A DNA stretch of 64,000 bases from ZC4RG30 sp965652645. Lineage in GTDB: Bacteria; Pseudomonadota; Gammaproteobacteria; Steroidobacterales; Steroidobacteraceae. The number at the start of each line of letters is the position of its first letter. The stretch's first letter is position 1. Of this stretch, positions 33,228-44,213 are shown piece by piece. The notes beneath the pieces are model-generated. The model was not told the DNA's origin and searched no databases. It worked only from the letters and a program-made list of their open reading frames with translations. A program made the translations under genes and the position numbers. The DNA is taken from NCBI GenBank assembly GCA_965652645.1, contig CBFGXE010000009.1, positions 39,096 through 103,095 of the forward strand, read 5' to 3'.

Positions 33228-33820
33228 GCCTTGTCCCCCGCCGTGTCCATCTCCCACACGGTGATGCCGGTACCATGGCGCAGCCAGAAGCCGGCGCCGA
33301 GCTGCCGGAAGTGCTTGCGCAGCTCGCGCCGGTACCAGGCGCCGGTGCGCAGGCTCACCGCCGGATCGGTGCGCGACTGGTCGCAGTTCTCCTCCCAGTC
33401 CTCGCGCGTCAGCACGCCGAAATACAGCAGGCCGCGGCACAGGCGCGCCAGGTTCGCCAGCGCGCGCTGCGTTGCGGCAGCGTCGAGGTACTGCAGCACG
33501 TCGTAGCAGATCACGATGTCGTGACTGCCCTTGCCATTGAAATCCTGGATGCCGGAGTGGATCCAGCCATGGCGCTTGCAGAGGTATTCGCTCACCTCAA
33601 GGCCGGTGTACGTGGCGCGCGGCAGCGCACGCTTCAGCGGCGCGCGCAGCAGGCCCACGCCGCAGCCCGCATCGAGGATGCTGCGCACCGGCAGGTCGAT
33701 GTGCTGGGCCATTGCCGCGATCAGCTTTCCGCGCGCGTTCATTTCCGCGCGATTGGTCACCGCGGTGCGCGGATCAACATAAAAACGCTGGTAGTAAGCC
33801 CGGTCAAACTGTTCTGTCAT
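33224..33820 (-). CDS. class I SAM-dependent methyltransferase
   Basis: A 198-residue methyltransferase with motif I ILDAGCGVGLLRAPL, an acidic motif II (YTGLEVSEYLC), and motif IV HDIVICYDVLQYLD. Substrate unknown. ATG 33820 is preferred over an upstream open frame that runs into the divergent rimO region. It is divergent from rimO by 19 bp and translationally coupled (ATGA) to the COG0523 GTPase, with which it shares transcription. Confidence 0.88.
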   Translation of the reverse strand: MTEQFDRAYYQRFYVDPRTAVTNRAEMNARGKLIAAMAQHIDLPVRSILDAGCGVGLLRAPLKRALPRATYTGLEVSEYLCKRHGWIHSGIQDFNGKGSHDIVICYDVLQYLDAAATQRALANLARLCRGLLYFGVLTREDWEENCDQSRTDPAVSLRTGAWYRRELRKHFRQLGAGFWLRHGTGITVWEMDTAGDKA

Positions 33821-33839
33821 TCCTTTACCATAGGCGCCC

Positions 33840-35156
33840 ATGAACGCCCCTGCTCCCCGCGTCGGATTCGTCAGCCTGGGATGTCCCAAGGCACTGGTGG
33901 ATTCGGAGCGCATCCTGACGCAATTGCGCATCCGCGGCTACGAGATTTCACCCAGCTACGAGGCGTCGGACCTCGTGGTCGTGAACACCTGCGGCTTCAT
34001 CGACAGTGCCATCGACGAGTCCCTGGAAGCCATTGGCGAGGCCATCGACGCCAATGGCAAGGTCATCGTCACGGGCTGCCTGGGGGCCAACCCGCAGCGC
34101 ATCCTCGAGCAGCATCCCAAGGTGCTGGCCGTCACCGGCCCGCATGCCACCGAGCAGGTGCTCGAAGCCGTGCACCGGCACCTGCCGCGGCCGCACGATC
34201 CCTTCACCGACCTCGTGCCGCCGCAGGGCATCCGGCTCACGCCGCGCCATTATGCCTACCTGAAGATTTCCGAAGGCTGCAACAACAAGTGCAGCTTCTG
34301 CATCATCCCCGCGCTGCGTGGCCGGCTGGCGTCCCGGCCACTGGATGGCGTGCTGGCCGAGGCCGAACGACTGGTGGCGGCCGGGGCCAGGGAGCTGCTG
34401 GTGATCTCGCAGGACACCAGCGCCTACGGGGTCGACCTGCGCTACCAGCCCGTCACCTTCGGTGGCCAGGCCTATGAAACCCGCTTCCTCGACCTCGCGC
34501 GCGGGCTGGGTTCGTTCGGCGCATGGGTGCGCCTGCACTACGTTTACCCCTATCCGCATGTCGATGCCGTGCTGCCGCTGATGGCCGAAGGCCGCGTGCT
34601 GCCCTACCTCGACATTCCCTTCCAGCATGGCAGCCCGTCGGTGCTGAAGCGCATGCGCCGCCCGGCCCATGCCGAAGACACGCTGGAACGCATCGCCAGC
34701 TGGCGGCGCCAGGTGCCCGACCTCACCCTGCGCAGCACCTTCATCGTCGGTTTCCCCGGGGAAACGGAAGCCGAGTTCGAGGAGCTGCTGCAGTGGCTGG
34801 ATGTCGCGCAGCTCGATCGCGTGGGCTGCTTCCGCTACTCGCCGGTCGAGGGCGCCACCGCCAACGGGATTCCCGGCGCCGTCGCTCCCGAAGTGATGGA
34901 TGAACGCTACGAGCGTTTCATGCAGAAGGCGGCAGGGATCTCGGAGAGGCGCATGGCGGCCAAGGTGGGCCGGGAGCTCACCGTGCTGGTCGACAGCGTC
35001 GACGGCAGCAAGGCCATCGCCCGCACCCAGGCCGATGCGCCCGAGATCGACGGCGTGGTCAACCTCAGGAAGTCCAGGGGCCTGAAGCCCGGCGAGTTCG
35101 CGCGCGTGCGCATTACCGCCGCCGGCACCTACGATCTGGTCGGCGAGCCCGTTTAA
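33840..35156 (+). CDS. rimO: ribosomal protein S12 methylthiotransferase
   Basis: Radical-SAM enzyme of 438 residues that adds a methylthio group to the conserved Asp of ribosomal protein S12. The N-terminal UPF0004 domain has three Cys (SLGCPKALVDSE, VNTCGFID, TGCLGAN), the radical-SAM core has EGCNNKCSFCIIP, and a C-terminal TRAM domain ends the protein. Length is normal. The stop is followed one base later by a perfect 16-bp palindrome that may double as terminator and as a hip operator. Confidence 0.97.
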   Translation: MNAPAPRVGFVSLGCPKALVDSERILTQLRIRGYEISPSYEASDLVVVNTCGFIDSAIDESLEAIGEAIDANGKVIVTGCLGANPQRILEQHPKVLAVTGPHATEQVLEAVHRHLPRPHDPFTDLVPPQGIRLTPRHYAYLKISEGCNNKCSFCIIPALRGRLASRPLDGVLAEAERLVAAGARELLVISQDTSAYGVDLRYQPVTFGGQAYETRFLDLARGLGSFGAWVRLHYVYPYPHVDAVLPLMAEGRVLPYLDIPFQHGSPSVLKRMRRPAHAEDTLERIASWRRQVPDLTLRSTFIVGFPGETEAEFEELLQWLDVAQLDRVGCFRYSPVEGATANGIPGAVAPEVMDERYERFMQKAAGISERRMAAKVGRELTVLVDSVDGSKAIARTQADAPEIDGVVNLRKSRGLKPGEFARVRITAAGTYDLVGEPV

Positions 35157-35157
35157 A

Positions 35158-35173
35158 GCGTCAAATTTGACGC
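35158..35173. promoter_or_regulatory. 16-bp perfect palindrome, candidate hip operator/terminator
   Basis: GCGTCAAATTTGACGC is a perfect palindrome immediately after the rimO stop. The half-site GCGTCAAA recurs at 35286-35293, directly ahead of the hipB start codon. Repetition around the antitoxin promoter suggests a regulator site; as RNA it could also be a short terminator stem. Confidence 0.5.
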
Positions 35174-35208
35174 GCAGAGGGTCATTGCCGCTCTTCATGC
35201 CTTATATT

Positions 35209-35250
35209 TGAGGCGCTGTATCATCCATTAATGGATGATATAGTGCCTCA
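35209..35250. promoter_or_regulatory. 42-bp imperfect palindrome upstream of hipB (HipB-type operator)
   Basis: The core is a perfect 22-bp palindrome at 35219-35240 with arms TATCATCCATT and AATGGATGATA. It extends outward to 35209-35250 with only two mismatched pairs (35215/35244 and 35218/35241). The inner ATCC...GGAT arms resemble the known E. coli HipB operator (TATCC-N8-GGATA). It sits 45 bp before the hipB start, so autoregulation is likely. Confidence 0.75.
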
Positions 35251-35294
35251 TAAGTGACTCAGAAGAGGCCGTCCCGGCCATCAAGGCGTCAAAA

Positions 35295-35654
35295 ATGAGC
35301 CCCAAAATCACCACAGGAATGTCGGTCGAGGCCCTGCTGGATGAGCTGGGCGGCCGGCTGAAGGCCCTGCGGATGTCCCGGCGCATCACCCAGGACGCAC
35401 TGGCGAAGACCGCCGGCGTATCCCGCGCCACCCTCACCCGAATGGAGAACGGGCATGGCGGGGACCTGCGCAATTTCCTGGCGGTCCTCTCGGCGCTCGA
35501 CCGGGCCGAGGCGCTGGAGGTTCTGCTGCCGGAGATCCCGCTCAGCCCCATCGAGCTGCTCAAGCGCGCGGGCAACCTCCCCCGGCGCGTCGGCACCCCG
35601 CGCAAGACGGCGCCGCAGGCAAAGCGCCCGTTCAAGTGGGGCGATGAGCAATGA
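35295..35654 (+). CDS. hipB: HipB-like antitoxin (XRE-family HTH)
   Basis: A 119-residue DNA-binding antitoxin. The helix-turn-helix is at about residues 20-75 (LGGRLKALRMSRRITQDALAKTAGVSRATLTRMENG). A basic, Pro-containing C-terminal tail may contact the kinase. It overlaps hipA as ATGA, the typical antitoxin-first order. ATG 35295 has AAGG upstream; ATG 35319 is an alternative. It probably represses the pair through the palindromes upstream. Confidence 0.88.
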   Translation: MSPKITTGMSVEALLDELGGRLKALRMSRRITQDALAKTAGVSRATLTRMENGHGGDLRNFLAVLSALDRAEALEVLLPEIPLSPIELLKRAGNLPRRVGTPRKTAPQAKRPFKWGDEQ

Positions 35655-36967
35655 AGATCGTGGAAGTGCGCCTCTGGGGCACGAGAATCGGCGCCGCCGC
35701 GCTGGAGCCTGGCTCGATCCACGCCACCTTCGAATACGATCCCGCCTTCCTCGCCAGCGGCATCGAGGTCAGTCCGCTGAAGATGCCGCTGGCGCCCACG
35801 CCTTACCGCTTTCCCGAACTCGACCCCGACACCTTCCGCGGCCTGCCGGGCATGCTCGCCGACAGCCTGCCGGACAAGTTCGGCGAATCGCTGATCCGCG
35901 CGTGGCTCGCCACCCAGGGCCGCAGGGCTGAGAGCTTCAGTTCCATCGAACGGCTTGCCTATGTGAACACGCGCGGCATGGGCGCACTGGAGTACTTCCC
36001 GGTCAGGGATGGCTTCTCGAACAAGGTGCAGGACCTGGAGGTGGACGAACTGGTGCGCCTTGCCAACGAGGTGCTGGCCATGCGCAAGGGACTGGAAGTC
36101 TCCTTCGACACCAGCGAACGCAGGCAGGCGCTGGTGCGCATCCTCCAGACCAGTTCCAGCGCTGGTGGCGCACGCGCCAAGGCGCTGATCGCCTGGAACC
36201 GCGCCACGCAGCAGGTGAAAACCGGCCACGCCAGCGCGCCGAAGGGCTTCGAACACTGGCTGCTGAAGTTCGACGGAGTGGGTGGCAACCGCAATGACGA
36301 GACGCGCGATGCATTGGCCGATCCGCTGGGCTACACCGTCGCCGAGTACGTCTACAGCCTCATGGCGCGCCAGGCCGGCATCGAGATGAGCGAGTGCCGG
36401 CTGCTGGAAGAAAACGGTCGCCGCCACTTCATGACCCGGCGCTTCGACCGGGTCGGCGGCAGCGGGAAGATCCATGTGCAGACCCTGGGCGGCCTGGCGC
36501 ACATGGACTTCAACCGCCCTTCGGCCAACACCTACGAAGAAGCCTTCCAGGCCATCCACCGGCTCAGGCTCGGGCGCGGGGCGGCAGAGCAGCTCTATCG
36601 CCGCATGGTCTTCAACGTCATCGCACACAACCACGACGACCACGTGAAGAACATCGCCTTCCTGATGGATCGACAGGGCCAGTGGCATCTGGCGCCTGCC
36701 TACGACCTGGCCTTCAACCACAATCCTGGCGGCTGGACGCGCGAACACCAGATGTCGGTCAACGGCAGGCGCGACCACTTCACGCTGCAGGACTTCGAGG
36801 CCGTGGCGCGCAAGGCGCGCATTCCGGTGGCGCGGGCCCGGGCCGCCACCGGGGAAGTGCGCGAAGCCGTCTCGCAGTGGCCGCAACTGGCGCGCGCGCA
36901 TGACGTACCGCGCGAAATGATCGAACGCGTGCAGGCCGGCCTGCGACTGGAGATTCCGCAGGCCTGA
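35651..36967 (+). CDS. hipA: HipA-like serine/threonine kinase toxin
   Basis: A 438-residue HipA-family kinase toxin; the E. coli protein phosphorylates glutamyl-tRNA synthetase and causes persistence. The N-terminal HipA domain includes the FRGLPGMLADSLPDKFG motif, a P-loop-like segment SSSAGGARAKALIAWN follows, and the catalytic/metal region is NVIAHNHDDHVKNIAFL then APAYDLAFNHNP. All catalytic residues appear intact, so the toxin should be active. It is the full-length two-domain type. Its target cannot be read from sequence. It ends 5 bp from the convergent acetyltransferase gene. Confidence 0.93.
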   Translation: MKIVEVRLWGTRIGAAALEPGSIHATFEYDPAFLASGIEVSPLKMPLAPTPYRFPELDPDTFRGLPGMLADSLPDKFGESLIRAWLATQGRRAESFSSIERLAYVNTRGMGALEYFPVRDGFSNKVQDLEVDELVRLANEVLAMRKGLEVSFDTSERRQALVRILQTSSSAGGARAKALIAWNRATQQVKTGHASAPKGFEHWLLKFDGVGGNRNDETRDALADPLGYTVAEYVYSLMARQAGIEMSECRLLEENGRRHFMTRRFDRVGGSGKIHVQTLGGLAHMDFNRPSANTYEEAFQAIHRLRLGRGAAEQLYRRMVFNVIAHNHDDHVKNIAFLMDRQGQWHLAPAYDLAFNHNPGGWTREHQMSVNGRRDHFTLQDFEAVARKARIPVARARAATGEVREAVSQWPQLARAHDVPREMIERVQAGLRLEIPQA

Positions 36968-36972
36968 GCAGG

Positions 36973-37785
36973 TCAGGCCGCCTGGCCCGCCTGAAGCCGC
37001 ACGGCCAGCGCGGCCGCGGTCTCCGCGTCGATGCGCAGCCCGAACAGATCACGCAAGGTGGCGATCACCGTGCCGGGGTCACCGAGCTCGCGGCGCGTGG
37101 TGTTTCCCGCCAGGTCATGGAAGGCGATTTCGCGGCCGCGCATCACGTTCCGGCCGCCGGCGGTGAGGTTCGACACCACCAGCCGCTGCGTGAAATGCGA
37201 TGCCGGGTCATGCACCAGCTGGAAGTTCGACGCCTCGAAGTCCACCGGCAGCTGCGGTTGCTCGTCAAAGCGGTACATGGGCAGCCACACATCGCCGACC
37301 AGCGTGGAGAGCAGGTGCTCGCCACCCGCCTGCGTGAGGCGGAACTGAGCATGGGAATCCCTTTGCGGTGCGTCGCTGCGCAGGTTGAGAAGGCCAGCCA
37401 GCATCTGGCCACCGAAGCCCACGTCCGCCAGCCACTCGCCGCCCTCCACGCGCACCAGCAGCAGGCGGTGCGTGCGCGGCGCCACCGCATCGGCCGCGCG
37501 GCCCCAGACCACGCGGCCCGCGAGTTCGGTCACGTCGAATCCCAGCGCGCGCAATGCCTCGCCCAGGAGCAGGTTCTGCTCGAAGCACCAGCCGCCACGC
37601 CGCTGGCGCACCAGCTTGTCCTCTACGGCGGCGGGCTCCAGGCTGATGCGACGCCCGAGGAAGGCGTCCACGTTCTCGAAGGGAATGGCCAGCGCATGGT
37701 GCGAAACCACGCTGGCCAGCGTGTCGCGTGTCGGCGTGCTTTCGCCAGCGTAGCGGATGCGCGCGAAGTAGGCCTCGAGGTCCAT
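36973..37785 (-). CDS. nat: arylamine N-acetyltransferase
   Basis: A 270-residue NAT enzyme transferring acetyl from acetyl-CoA to arylamines or related amines. The catalytic triad is visible: Cys in RGGWCFEQN, His in PRTHRLLLV, and Asp in WLADVGFGG. ATG 37785 gives the usual N-terminus MDLEAYFARIRY; the longer frame runs into the glmS end. It follows glmS by 13 bp on the same strand but has no functional link to it. Physiological role may be detoxification. Confidence 0.94.
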   Translation of the reverse strand: MDLEAYFARIRYAGESTPTRDTLASVVSHHALAIPFENVDAFLGRRISLEPAAVEDKLVRQRRGGWCFEQNLLLGEALRALGFDVTELAGRVVWGRAADAVAPRTHRLLLVRVEGGEWLADVGFGGQMLAGLLNLRSDAPQRDSHAQFRLTQAGGEHLLSTLVGDVWLPMYRFDEQPQLPVDFEASNFQLVHDPASHFTQRLVVSNLTAGGRNVMRGREIAFHDLAGNTTRRELGDPGTVIATLRDLFGLRIDAETAAALAVRLQAGQAA

Positions 37786-37798
37786 CGCGCGCAACGCG

Positions 37799-39634
<1,836 letters not shown>

Positions 39635-39641
39635 GCCCGTG

Positions 39642-41012
39642 TTACTCCTGGGAAACCTTCTTTTTCACTGGCCGTTGCCAGCCCTCGATCGTCACCTGCC
39701 TGCCACGCGCCAGGGTCAGCTTGCCCTCCGGCGCGTCGCGGGTGATGGTGGAACCTGCGCCCGTGGTGGCGTGGGCGCCAATGGTCACCGGCGCCACCAG
39801 CATGTTGCCTGAACCGATGAACACGTGATCGCCGATCACGGTGCGTGACTTGTTCGCGCCGTCGTAGTTGCAGGTGATGGTGCCGGCGCCGACGTTGACC
39901 TTGTCACCCACGTCGGCATCCCCGAGATAGGTGAGATGATTGGCCTTGGTGCCGCGGCCTATGCGGGAGTTCTTCACCTCGACGAAGTTGCCGATGTGGG
40001 CGCCGTCCGCCAGTACATTGCCGGGGCGCAGCCTTGCGAACGGCCCCACATGGCAGCCGGCGCCGATCTCCGAACGCTCCAGCACGCAATTGGCCAGCAC
40101 CTGGGTGTCCGCGCCGATGGTGACGTCGCGCAGCAGGCAGTTGGGCCCGATGCGCACACGATCACCCAGGACCACCCGGCCCTCGAACACCACGTTCACG
40201 TCGATGAACACGTCGCGGCCCAGCGCAAGGTGCCCGCGCTGGTCGAAGCGCGCCGGGTCGGCCAGCGTCGCGCCGGCACGCAGCGCCGCCTCGGCATGGC
40301 GTGCGCGCAGCACGGCTTCCAGCTGTGCCAGCTGCAGCCGGTCGTTCACGCCCAGCACCTCGGTTTCCTGCAGCGCGGTGAGCGGTCGCACCGGCACCTT
40401 CGCCTTCACCGCCATGGCGACCACGTCGGTGAGGTAATACTCGCCCTGCGCGTTGTCATTCCCCAGCCCGCCCAGCCACTGGCGCAGCCGCGCAGCCGGC
40501 ACGGCCATCACGCCGGTATTGCCTTCGGTGATGCGCTTCTCGCGCGCCGAAGCATCCTTTTCCTCGACGATGGACCTCACGCTGCCACGTGCGTCGCGCA
40601 CCACGCGACCGTAACCGGCGGGGTCCGCAAGCTGCACGGTCAGCAGCGCCAGCGCGCCATTGCCGGCCAGCGCAACCAGCGAGCGCAGCGTGGAGGAGCG
40701 CAGCAGCGGCACGTCGCCATACAGCACCAGCACGAGGTGATCATCAGGAATTGCCGGCATGGCCTGCATGACGGCGTGGCCGGTGCCCTTCTGCTCGGCC
40801 TGCAGCGCCCAGGTCACCGGCTCGCCCGCGAAGGCCGCCTGCACCTCCGCCCCGCCATGCCCATGCACGATGTGCACGGCGGCCGGTTGCAGTTCCCGTG
40901 CGGTATCCAGCACATGGCGCAGAAGTGGCTGGCCCGCCAGGGACTGCAGCACCTTGGGCAGGCCGGAGTTCATGCGTTTGCCCTGGCCGGCTGCCAGGAT
41001 CACGACGGACAT
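39642..41012 (-). CDS. glmU: bifunctional GlcNAc-1-P uridyltransferase / GlcN-1-P acetyltransferase
   Basis: A 456-residue bifunctional enzyme making UDP-GlcNAc for cell wall and LPS. The N-terminal pyrophosphorylase has LAAGQGKRMNSGLPKVL and YGDVPLL; the C-terminal left-handed beta-helix has the acetyltransferase His/Lys/Asn set near FVEVKNSRIGRGTKANHLTYLGD and GTITCNYDGANK. ATG 41012 gives the standard start MSVVILAAG. The frame stays open upstream for 54 codons with basic residues and other ATGs, so an N-terminal extension is possible but atypical. Confidence 0.97.
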   Translation of the reverse strand: MSVVILAAGQGKRMNSGLPKVLQSLAGQPLLRHVLDTARELQPAAVHIVHGHGGAEVQAAFAGEPVTWALQAEQKGTGHAVMQAMPAIPDDHLVLVLYGDVPLLRSSTLRSLVALAGNGALALLTVQLADPAGYGRVVRDARGSVRSIVEEKDASAREKRITEGNTGVMAVPAARLRQWLGGLGNDNAQGEYYLTDVVAMAVKAKVPVRPLTALQETEVLGVNDRLQLAQLEAVLRARHAEAALRAGATLADPARFDQRGHLALGRDVFIDVNVVFEGRVVLGDRVRIGPNCLLRDVTIGADTQVLANCVLERSEIGAGCHVGPFARLRPGNVLADGAHIGNFVEVKNSRIGRGTKANHLTYLGDADVGDKVNVGAGTITCNYDGANKSRTVIGDHVFIGSGNMLVAPVTIGAHATTGAGSTITRDAPEGKLTLARGRQVTIEGWQRPVKKKVSQE

Positions 41013-41183
41013 GGGCGGTAACGTGGCGTTGGGCGTGACCTCCGCCTTCCGGCTGACCTTCCCTGCCCTGCGCGTCGCGCCCTGGCGCGCACGCCTTGCC
41101 ACTCCCTTCATCCGCCTGTCCTTCATCTGGATTTGCGACGCTAGCATTTCCGGTTCCGCGGGATGCGGACGCACCTCTCGCCT

Positions 41184-41675
41184 TTAACGGTACTTCCGGC
41201 CCTGCCACTCGATATAACCGGCATGATGGCGACCTGCCGGGTCGTGATGCGTCCAATGCATGATTCCGCCCTGCTCGTTCCACTCGTATTCGCCATAGAG
41301 GCTCACGCTCTCCCCCGCCTTGAGCCCCTCCAGCCGGGGCGCCAGGTCGATGTTGTGCGCCACCAGCAGCGTCTGGCCGCCATCTGTCTCGATAATGAAC
41401 CTTTGATGGCGCGATCCGTCGCGATCATCTGCCAACGTGCGCACCACCCGTCCGGCGACGCGCAGCATCCGCCCGCTGGCGCGGTCCTCGAAGGCCTGAC
41501 GGGCGGCGTCCCCGCCCACGGCACGCGCAGACTCCCCAGGCCGCCCCGCGAGCCCGGTCCCGACCTCCCGCGCCTCCTGAACCTCCTCGCGCCCCGGCAG
41601 CGGGCGCCCTGCGAACTGATGCCAGCCCACCGCCGCCACGGCCACCACGAGCACTGCCTGCCCCAGCCGTTTCAT
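41184..41675 (-). CDS. DUF3465 protein
   Basis: A 163-residue exported or membrane-anchored protein with a hydrophobic N-terminus (about residues 4-20) and a C-terminal DUF3465 domain: HQRFIIETDGGQTLLVAHNIDLAPRL and SLYGEYEWNEQGGIMHWTHHDPAGRH. The His-rich end (HWTHHDPAGRHH) is a family feature of unknown meaning. It lies upstream of glmU on the same strand with 170 bp between. Confidence 0.88.
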   Translation of the reverse strand: MKRLGQAVLVVAVAAVGWHQFAGRPLPGREEVQEAREVGTGLAGRPGESARAVGGDAARQAFEDRASGRMLRVAGRVVRTLADDRDGSRHQRFIIETDGGQTLLVAHNIDLAPRLEGLKAGESVSLYGEYEWNEQGGIMHWTHHDPAGRHHAGYIEWQGRKYR

Positions 41676-41769
41676 CTATGATTTCCCGGGATTTTTGCCC
41701 GGAACCGTCGTGTACGGGCGGGGTCAATCACAAGCACGGGCACAATCAGTCCTCAAGGGGTTTCGACGG

Positions 41770-44199
41770 GTGAAGCATTCTCGCATTTCCGCGGCGCTGG
41801 GCGCGGCGCTGCTGGCCTCCATGGCAGGCCAGCCCACCCTGGCCGCCGGCGCACCGGCGGCCGAGACGCATGCGGGGGGCCCCTGGGAGCTGCTCGACAC
41901 CTACTGCACGGAGTGCCACAACACCGAGGACTGGGCCGGCGGCGTCGCCTTCGATGTGCTGACCCAGCATGACATCGGGGACAACGCGGACGTCTTCGAG
42001 AAGGTGGTGCGCAAGCTGCGCAGCCAGCAGATGCCGCCGGGCGGCCACAAGATGCCCGACCAGGCCACCCGCAGCGCTTTCATCACGTGGATGGAAGGCC
42101 AGCTCGACACCGCCGCCAGCGCGCACCCCGATCCCGGCTACGTCGGCCTGCAGCGCCTGAACCGCAAGGAATACGCCAACGCGGTGCGCGACCTGCTGGG
42201 CATCGAGATCGACGCCGCCGAACTGCTGCCGCGCGATGAGCCGCGCGAGGGATTCGACAACGTGGCCGCGGCGCTGAGCGTCACGCCCTCCTTCCTCGAC
42301 CAGTACATCGCGGCCGCGCGGACGGTGGTGGTCCAGGCCATGGGCAACAAGGATGCCCTGCCCGCCGCCACCACCTATCGCGCCACGAAGCCCTCCACGC
42401 AGATCTTCCACCAGGACGGACTGCCGCTGGGCACGCGCGGGGGCATCGCCGTGGACCACAACTTCCCGGCCGACGGCGAATACGTGCTCACCATCGCCAA
42501 CATGGCCCAGGCGCTGTGGGTCTACAACATGGAGTTCAGGAACCATCTTGTCGTCACGCTCGACGGCAAGCTGATCTATGAAACCACCATCGGCGGCGAG
42601 GACGACATGAAGGCCATCGACCAGCAGCAGGATCCTGCGGTCGAAGCCATCAACGCGCGACTGAAGAACATCCGCTTCAAGGCCACCGCCGGCGTGCACC
42701 GCTTCGTGGTCGCCTTCCGCCACCGCACCTTCGCCGAGTCCGAGGACCGGCTGCAGATGTACACGCCCGGTGGCGGACAGGACCGCATCCTGCGGGTCTC
42801 CTCCTTCGAGATCCGCGGCCCCTTCAATCCCACCGGCGTCAGCGAGACGCCGGCGCGGCGGCACATCTTCGCCGCCTGCTACCCGAAGAGCGCGGCGGAA
42901 GAAGCCCCCTGCGCGCGCGAAGTGATTTCCTCCTTCGCCTCCCGCGCCTACCGCCGTCCCGTCACCGACCGCGACCTCGCGCCGCTGCTGCGCTTCTACG
43001 AGGAAGGCCGCAAGTCCTCCGACTTCGACGCCGGCATCCGCCGCGCGCTCACCGCGGTGCTGGCGCATCCGGACTTCCTGTTCCGCACCGACCAGTCGCC
43101 GGAGAACCTGCCGCCCGGCACCATCTACCGCATCGACGAGCTGGCGCTGGCCTCGCGCCTGTCGTTCTTCCTGTGGAACAGCCTGCCCGACGACACGCTG
43201 CTGGAGCTGGCACGGGAACACCGGCTGGGCAACCCCGAAGTGCTCAAGGCGCAGGTGAAGCGCATGCTGGCCGACCCGCGCGCCAGCACCCTGGCGCGCA
43301 ACTTCGGCGCGCAGTGGCTGAACCTCACCAAGCTGCCGGAGATCACCCCGGACGCCGCCATTTTCCCCTACGCCAGCGGCAACGGCGACCTGCGCGGCGA
43401 CTTCGTGGAAGAGATCGCGCTGTTCATGGATGACATCATCCGCAACAACGGCAGCGTCACCGAGCTGCTCTCCTCGCCCTATACCTTCGTGAACGAGCGC
43501 CTCGCCCTGCACTACGACATCAACTCCGTGCGCGGCGACCAGTTCCGCAAGATCAGGCTCGACGATTCCAGCCGCTTCGGCCTGCTGGGCAAGGGCGGCG
43601 TGCTGATGGCCAGCGCCTATCCCAACCGCACCTCGCCGGTGCTGCGCGGCGCCTATGTACTCGAACGCATCATCGGCTCACCCCCGCCCGTGCCCCCGCC
43701 AGCGGTGGAGGCCCTGCCCGCCACCAACGCCCAGAACAAGCCGGCCACCGTGCGCGAGTTGCTCGAGGTGCACCGCGACAAGCCACAGTGCTTCTCCTGC
43801 CATGCCGCCATCGACCCCATCGGCTTCGTGCTCGAGGGCTTCGACGCCACCGGCAAGGCGCGCCGCATCGACCGCTTCGCCCGCACCGAGATCGACATGC
43901 TGGGCAAGCTTCCCGACGGCACCGTGGTGCGCAATCCGGACGAGCTGCGCGCGGCGCTGCTGGCCGATCCCGTGGCCTTCGTGCAGAACGTCACCGAGCG
44001 CATGATGATCTATGCCCTGGGGCGCCTGGTGGAGCCGCATGACATGCCCGCCGTGCGCGACATCGTGCGCCGCACCGCCGGCGACGACTACCGTTTCCAC
44101 ACCCTGATCACCAACATCGTGCTCAGCGACCCGTTCCTGAAGGCCCGGGTGCCCGATGCCGGGCTTCCCGACACCCGCCAGGCCACGGTGGTAAATTGA
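41770..44199 (+). CDS. DUF1592-family c-type cytochrome protein
   Basis: A large exported protein (809 residues from GTG 41770, which gives a clean signal peptide and has AAGGGG upstream; a TTG at 41695 would add 25 residues). An N-terminal CxxCH heme site (TYCTECHNTED), the DUF1587/PSD-like LQRLNRKEYANAVRDLLGI motif, a PA14-like middle, DUF1592 (LASRLSFFLWNSLPDD), DUF1588 (TSPVLRGAYVLE) and a C-terminal DUF1585 with a second CxxCH (KPQCFSCHAAIDPIGF) are visible in order. Such proteins are common in planctomycetes and some gammaproteobacteria and are coupled to DUF1552 partners. A periplasmic redox role is inferred. DUF1552 follows by 14 bp. Confidence 0.9.
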   Translation: MKHSRISAALGAALLASMAGQPTLAAGAPAAETHAGGPWELLDTYCTECHNTEDWAGGVAFDVLTQHDIGDNADVFEKVVRKLRSQQMPPGGHKMPDQATRSAFITWMEGQLDTAASAHPDPGYVGLQRLNRKEYANAVRDLLGIEIDAAELLPRDEPREGFDNVAAALSVTPSFLDQYIAAARTVVVQAMGNKDALPAATTYRATKPSTQIFHQDGLPLGTRGGIAVDHNFPADGEYVLTIANMAQALWVYNMEFRNHLVVTLDGKLIYETTIGGEDDMKAIDQQQDPAVEAINARLKNIRFKATAGVHRFVVAFRHRTFAESEDRLQMYTPGGGQDRILRVSSFEIRGPFNPTGVSETPARRHIFAACYPKSAAEEAPCAREVISSFASRAYRRPVTDRDLAPLLRFYEEGRKSSDFDAGIRRALTAVLAHPDFLFRTDQSPENLPPGTIYRIDELALASRLSFFLWNSLPDDTLLELAREHRLGNPEVLKAQVKRMLADPRASTLARNFGAQWLNLTKLPEITPDAAIFPYASGNGDLRGDFVEEIALFMDDIIRNNGSVTELLSSPYTFVNERLALHYDINSVRGDQFRKIRLDDSSRFGLLGKGGVLMASAYPNRTSPVLRGAYVLERIIGSPPPVPPPAVEALPATNAQNKPATVRELLEVHRDKPQCFSCHAAIDPIGFVLEGFDATGKARRIDRFARTEIDMLGKLPDGTVVRNPDELRAALLADPVAFVQNVTERMMIYALGRLVEPHDMPAVRDIVRRTAGDDYRFHTLITNIVLSDPFLKARVPDAGLPDTRQATVVN

Positions 44200-44213
44200 A
44201 GCAGAGGCCAGCC

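Noticed and set aside
31953..33506. Plus-strand open frame of 517 codons over the COG0523 GTPase
   Set aside because: Antisense shadow of the His-rich loop and GTPase coding sequence; no domain motifs in the plus-strand translation.
39642..41174. Annotation of GlmU with 54 extra N-terminal residues as the primary call
   Set aside because: The family starts with MSVVILAAG at 41012 and the resulting length of 456 is standard; the extension is noted only as a possibility.
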